This document shows positions 60,338 through 64,000 of a stretch of 64,000 bases of DNA, in pieces. The stretch is from Paracoccaceae bacterium (lineage in GTDB: Bacteria; Pseudomonadota; Alphaproteobacteria; Rhodobacterales; Rhodobacteraceae): contig JANSXY010000018.1 in NCBI GenBank assembly GCA_024742695.1, positions 1-64,000 on the forward strand, given 5' to 3'. The position numbers and the translations under genes were made by a program. A model generated the notes under the pieces. That model searched no databases, was not told the DNA's origin, and saw nothing but the letters and a program-made list of their open reading frames with translations. How positions within the stretch are numbered: the stretch's first letter is position 1; each line of letters starts with the position of its first letter.

Positions 60338-62241
60338 TCGGCGGCCTCCGTCACGGTGTCCGGTGCGGGCTCCGGGGCGGGTTCCGGCGCGATGCAGCGC
60401 ACCGACCGGCCCGGCCCGTGCGCGACAAGCGGGATGTCGCCCTGCCGGCAGGCCGCCTGCGCCTTGTCGCACCGCTCGGCGAAGGCGCAGCCGGCCGGCA
60501 GCCGGTCGACCGCCGGCGGCAGGCCGGGGATCGCGGCAAGGTGCCGCCGGCCACCGCCCAGTTCCGGCACACAGGCCATCAGCCGCGCGGTATAGGGATG
60601 GGCCGGCGCGGTCAGGATCGCGGCGGCCGGCCCCGCCTCGACGATCCGGCCGGCATACATCACCGCCACCCGGTCGCACAGTTGCGCCACCACGCCGAAA
60701 TCATGCGTGATGAAGACGATCGCCAGCCCGCGTTCGCGGCGCAGATCGTCAAGCAGCGACAGGATCTGCGCCTGCACGGTCACGTCCAGCGCCGTCGTCG
60801 GCTCGTCGGCGATGATCACCTCGGGATCGTTCGCCAGCGCCATGGCGATGCCGACGCGCTGTCGCATGCCGCCGGAAAGCTCGTGCGGGTAGCTGTCGAT
60901 CCGGCTTTCGGCATTGGGGATCCGCACCGCGCGCAGCAGCTCGATCGCGTGGGCGCGCGCCTCGGCCCGGGGCGTCGGGTGATGGGCGCGCACCGCCTCG
61001 ACCAGCTGCGCGCCCACGGTGTAGAGCGGGTGCAGCGTGGACAGCGGATCCTGGAAGATGTAGGCGACCCGGTCGCCGCGCATCCGGCGCAGCACCTCGT
61101 AGGGCGCGCCGATCAGATCCTGCCCGTCGAACTGCACCCGGCCGCCGGTGATCACGCCGGGCGGCGAGGCGACAAGCCCCATGACCGACAGCGCGGTGAC
61201 CGACTTGCCCGAACCGCTTTCGCCGATGATCCCCAGGCATTCGCCGGGTTTCAGGCTCAGGTCCACCCCGCCGACGGCGCGATAGACGCGATCCCTGACG
61301 TGGAACTCGGTCTTCAGCCCGGCGATCTCCAGCACCGCGTCGTCGGCCGCCGGCGCCGGCGGCGGCGTCTCGCGGCGCACCAGCGTCGTGGGCATCGGCC
61401 GGCTCAGCGCCCCGGATTTCAGCCGCGGATCGAGCGCGTCGCGCACCCCGTCGCCCAGCAGGTTGATCGCCATGACGATCACCAGGATCATCGCGCCCGG
61501 CACGATCGAGGTATGCGGGTTCGAGATCAGCGCCGAGCGCGCCTCGCCCAGCATCGAGCCCAGATCGGCCTGCGGTGGCTGGCTTCCGAGGCCCAGGAAC
61601 GACAGGCCCGCGGTTTCGAGGATCATCCAGCCCACCGTGGTCGACATCGCGATCACGATCACCGGGATCACGTTCGGCAGAACCTCGGTCAGGATGATCC
61701 GGGCGTCGCCCATCCCCGACAACCGGGCCGCATCCACGAATTCCCGGTTGGCGATGCTGACCGTCACGCCACGGATGTTGCGCGCGAAGAACGGGATGTT
61801 GACGGCCGCGACCGCGATCAGCGCGTTCATCAGCCCCGGCCCCAGCGCCGCGACAATGGCCAGCGCGAGAAGGATGTAGGGAAAGGCCATCAGCATGTCG
61901 ACGCCGCGCATGATGACGTTGTCGATCCGGCCGCCGTAGTAGCCCGCCACGATCCCGATCGCCGCGCCGATCGTCGCCGCGATCAGCGCCGCGGCGAAGC
62001 CCACCGCCAGCGACAGCCGGGTGCCGTGCAGCAGCCGGCTGAGCAGGTCGCGGCCCAGGTGATCGGTGCCCAGCAGGCCGGCCGCGCCGAACGGGCGTTC
62101 GAAGCGGTCCGCGGTGTTCGTCACGTCCGGGTCGGCCAGCGGCAGAAGCGGCGTGATCAGCGCCAGCACCACGACCGCGGCCATCACCACGAGGCCCGCC
62201 AGGGCCAGGCGGTTGCGCGCGAGAAGCCGCAGGAAACTCAC
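60334..62241 (-). CDS. fused Dpp-type permease (DppC) and ATPase (DppD)
   Basis: A 635-residue fusion. The N-terminal ~270 residues are a DppC-type permease (LLGTDHLGRDLLSRLLHGTRL, EFVDAARLSGMGDARIILTE, LLGDGVRDALDPRLK). A Pro/Ala-rich linker (TPPPAPAADDA) leads to a DppD-type ATPase with Walker A GIIGESGSGKSVTALSVMG, signature ELSGGMRQRVGIAMAL, Walker B VIIADEPTTALD and the Cys motif CAFAERCDKAQAAC. The frame is continuous through the linker, so this is a real fusion. The start is GTG at 62241 overlapping the DppB stop (GTGA). Confidence 0.92.
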   Translation of the reverse strand: MSFLRLLARNRLALAGLVVMAAVVVLALITPLLPLADPDVTNTADRFERPFGAAGLLGTDHLGRDLLSRLLHGTRLSLAVGFAAALIAATIGAAIGIVAGYYGGRIDNVIMRGVDMLMAFPYILLALAIVAALGPGLMNALIAVAAVNIPFFARNIRGVTVSIANREFVDAARLSGMGDARIILTEVLPNVIPVIVIAMSTTVGWMILETAGLSFLGLGSQPPQADLGSMLGEARSALISNPHTSIVPGAMILVIVMAINLLGDGVRDALDPRLKSGALSRPMPTTLVRRETPPPAPAADDAVLEIAGLKTEFHVRDRVYRAVGGVDLSLKPGECLGIIGESGSGKSVTALSVMGLVASPPGVITGGRVQFDGQDLIGAPYEVLRRMRGDRVAYIFQDPLSTLHPLYTVGAQLVEAVRAHHPTPRAEARAHAIELLRAVRIPNAESRIDSYPHELSGGMRQRVGIAMALANDPEVIIADEPTTALDVTVQAQILSLLDDLRRERGLAIVFITHDFGVVAQLCDRVAVMYAGRIVEAGPAAAILTAPAHPYTARLMACVPELGGGRRHLAAIPGLPPAVDRLPAGCAFAERCDKAQAACRQGDIPLVAHGPGRSVRCIAPEPAPEPAPDTVTEAAE

Positions 62242-63185
62242 GTCTTGATCCTCGGGTCGAGCAAGGTCTGCGCGACGTCGACGGCGATGTTGAACATCAC
62301 GTAGCAGGCCGCGACGAAGACCACGCCGCCCTGCACCAGCAGGATGTCGCGCTTCAGGATCGCGTCGACCAGCATCCGCCCGACGCCGGGCCACTGGAAC
62401 ACCATTTCGATATAGACCGCGCCCGACAGCACGAAGCCTGCCTGGATGCCCAGGACCGGGATGATGCCGACCATCGCCGCGCGCAGCGCGTGGCGCCAGA
62501 CGACGGCGCGTTCACGTACGCCCTTGGCGCGGGCCGTGCGGATGAAATCCTGCCGCAGCACCTCCAACATAGCGGACCGGCTGAGCCGTGCGATCACGCC
62601 GGTGGCGACCACCGCCAGCGCCAGCGCCGGCAACGTCAGGTGACCGACGAGGGCGGAGATATCCCGCGCCCCGTAGATCGGCCACATGCCCGACACCGGA
62701 AACCAGCGCAGCTTCACCGCGAAGATCAGGATCATCATCATCCCGAGGAAGAACGACGGGATCGAGATGCCCAGGAGCACGAAGAAGGTGATCGCCTTGT
62801 CCGCCGCCCCGTATTGCCGCGCCGCCGAAACGACACCGGCCGCGACGCCCAGCAGCGAGCACAGCACGAAGGCGGTGCCGGCCAGCACCAGCGTGGCGCC
62901 GAAGCGCTCCAACACCTCGTCCAGCACCGGACGGTTGAGCGAGAAGGAGCGCCCGAAATCGCCCTGCAGCATGTTGCCGAGCCAGATGAAGTACCGCTGC
63001 ACCAGGGGTTTGTCGAGGCCGAGGTCGCGGTTGAGCTTCTCGACGTTCTCCGGCGTCGCGTAGGAGCCGAGGATCGCGGTCGCCGGGTCGCCGGGGATCA
63101 TCGCCATGATCAGGAAGACGATGACGGAAATCCCCAGCAAGACCGGGATCGCCGAAACCAGCCGCTTGAAGATATAGCCCGCCAT
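62238..63185 (-). CDS. second Dpp-type permease (DppB-like)
   Basis: A 315-residue inner-membrane permease. MAGYIFKRLVSAIPVLLGISVIVFLI is the DppB opening. FIRTARAKGVRERAVVWRHALRAAM is the EAA-type loop and FNIAVDVAQTLLDPRIK the family C-terminus. A strong hairpin lies between it and the binding-protein gene upstream. Ribosome site GGGAGG is 13 bases before the ATG. Confidence 0.94.
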   Translation of the reverse strand: MAGYIFKRLVSAIPVLLGISVIVFLIMAMIPGDPATAILGSYATPENVEKLNRDLGLDKPLVQRYFIWLGNMLQGDFGRSFSLNRPVLDEVLERFGATLVLAGTAFVLCSLLGVAAGVVSAARQYGAADKAITFFVLLGISIPSFFLGMMMILIFAVKLRWFPVSGMWPIYGARDISALVGHLTLPALALAVVATGVIARLSRSAMLEVLRQDFIRTARAKGVRERAVVWRHALRAAMVGIIPVLGIQAGFVLSGAVYIEMVFQWPGVGRMLVDAILKRDILLVQGGVVFVAACYVMFNIAVDVAQTLLDPRIKT

Positions 63186-63204
63186 TCAAGCCCCCGGGAG
63201 GAAA

Positions 63205-63233
63205 GGCCGGCCGCGGCGGCGCCGCGACCGGCC
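63205..63233 (-). promoter_or_regulatory. hairpin between binding-protein and permease genes
   Basis: GGCCGG (63205-63210) with CCGGCC (63228-63233), and CGCGGC (63212-63217) with GCCGCG (63221-63226), give a 12-pair stem with one C-A mismatch. No T-run follows. It is the fourth such hairpin at a binding-protein/permease junction in this window. Confidence 0.65.
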
Positions 63234-63243
63234 GTCTTCAAGA

Positions 63244-64000
63244 CTAGTTCTTGGTCACGTCATGCAGAAGCAGGAAGAACGACGGCTGAAGCGCGAAGTT
63301 GCCGACCCGGTCGTTCGTCACCGCGTTCTGTTTCCAGTTCGCGACGAAGACCCAGGGCGCATCCTCCTGCACGATCACCTGCATCTCCTTGTAAAGCCGG
63401 GCGCGTTCGTCCTGGTCGGTGGCGACGCGCGCGGCTTCCAGCAGTTCGTCGACCGCCGGGTTCGAGTAGTAACCGGAGTTGAAGCCACCCTTGTCGGGCC
63501 AGGCCTCGGTCCGAAGCGCGAGGAACGGCAGAGTGTCGGGATCGTTCGTCATCCACGCCATTTCCGCCATGTCGGCCTTGCCCTCGAGGCCGGGGTTCAC
63601 CTCGCCCAGGAAGGTGTTCCACTCGTAGGTCTCGATCTTGACGTCGAAGCCCACGGCGTTCAGGTCGGCCTGGATCGCGGTGCCCATCGCCACCGGGTCG
63701 AGCATCCCCGATCCGCCCTCGGTGACGTAGAAGGTCAGCTCCGCCCCCTCTGCGCCGGCCTCGGCGATCAGCGCGCGGGCCTTTTCGGGATCGTGCGGAT
63801 AGGGTTCGAGGGCCTCGTTGTAGGCCCAGGCGAAGGCCGGCGGGGTCGGCCCGGCGGCGACCTCGGCGGTGCCTTCGAGCACGTCGTTGACGATCGCCTC
63901 CTTGTTGATCGCGTAGTTCGCCGCCTGGCGCACGCGCTTGTCGGCGAACGGGCCCTCCTTGGCGTTCAGGATCAGGAACCAGACGTGCGGGCCGGCCTGT
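63244..64000 (-). CDS. ABC transporter substrate-binding protein, family 5 (partial)
   Basis: The C-terminal 251 residues of a peptide-type binding protein; the gene starts beyond the right edge. The frame is open to 63999. FADKRVRQAANYAINKEAIV is the family 5 hallmark near the middle of such proteins. LEPYPHDPEKARALIAEAGAEG, WMTNDPDTLPFLALRTEAW and VDELLEAARVATDQDERARLYKE are typical of the C-terminal lobe. It would feed the DppB, DppC-D and DppF subunits downstream. About half of the protein is missing, so signal peptide and ligand cannot be judged. Confidence 0.93.
   Translation of the reverse strand, partial: QAGPHVWFLILNAKEGPFADKRVRQAANYAINKEAIVNDVLEGTAEVAAGPTPPAFAWAYNEALEPYPHDPEKARALIAEAGAEGAELTFYVTEGGSGMLDPVAMGTAIQADLNAVGFDVKIETYEWNTFLGEVNPGLEGKADMAEMAWMTNDPDTLPFLALRTEAWPDKGGFNSGYYSNPAVDELLEAARVATDQDERARLYKEMQVIVQEDAPWVFVANWKQNAVTNDRVGNFALQPSFFLLLHDVTKN

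Noticed and set aside
60334-62241. A frameshift merging two separate Dpp genes
   Set aside because: Frame and codon use stay constant through a normal-looking Pro/Ala-rich linker, and both halves are complete, so a genuine fusion is the simpler reading.

Overview
This window is high-GC (roughly 70 % by eye) and densely packed. Most genes overlap by ATGA or GTGA junctions, and no gap between genes exceeds 300 bases. The split his gene set (hisB-hisH, then hisA-hisF-hisE), the many Dpp-, Pot- and Liv-type uptake systems, the class II tRNA-Tyr beside rlmB, and the repertoire of amine and N-methyl catabolic flavoenzymes all suggest an alphaproteobacterium, most likely of the order Rhodobacterales. 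That assignment is inference from gene content and sequence style. I ran no search.

Bases 1-11200 are mostly housekeeping. They hold a pyruvate carboxylase cut by the window edge (its first ~115 bases look damaged), a MAPEG membrane protein, tRNA-Gly with its own terminator, and the histidine genes hisB, hisH, hisA, hisF and hisE. A Dph6-like ATPase and a DUF2147 protein are interleaved with the his genes. A cluster of four dyad repeats, a CoA-binding protein, a YHS protein, a zinc-ribbon protein, rlmB and tRNA-Tyr follow. Bases 11196-20827 (minus strand) form a peptide-uptake operon: a LysR regulator, a complete Dpp/Opp-type ABC transporter, a gamma-glutamyltransferase-like enzyme and an M20 amidohydrolase.

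Bases 20915-42656 form an amine and N-methyl-compound catabolic region. On the minus strand, a polyamine-type ABC transporter (PotF, B, C, A) leads into a BetI-like regulator, a trimethylamine-dehydrogenase-type flavoenzyme, a ferritin-like protein and a small exported protein. Divergent from it are a cupin, an exported amine oxidase and a PuuB-like oxidase. Next come a second TetR regulator and a tightly coupled operon of two PYROXD2-like flavoproteins, a GcvT-like protein, a class III aminotransferase and a PhyH-type dioxygenase. The region ends with a phosphoethanolamine-methyltransferase-like gene divergent from a dimethylglycine/sarcosine-dehydrogenase-like gene. Two of the divergent promoter regions share an almost identical compound palindrome, so one regulator probably links them.

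Bases 42672-59336 look like one N-heterocycle or lactam degradation regulon. A MarR regulator faces a molybdenum hydroxylase (FAD subunit plus fused FeS-Mo subunit), a 6-hydroxynicotinate-reductase-like protein, a UPF0280 protein, a DUF1185 protein and a polytopic membrane protein. A Liv-type ABC transporter and hydantoinase/oxoprolinase subunits A and B follow. The same 14-bp motif GTTTGCATAC(A/G)(A/C)AC sits at the MarR/hydroxylase promoter and before the transporter genes, which ties the two halves together. This cluster and the paired PYROXD2-like operon are the best candidates for undescribed pathways. Bases 59360-64000 carry a second Dpp/Opp-type transporter, with its permease C and ATPase D fused, whose binding-protein gene runs off the window.
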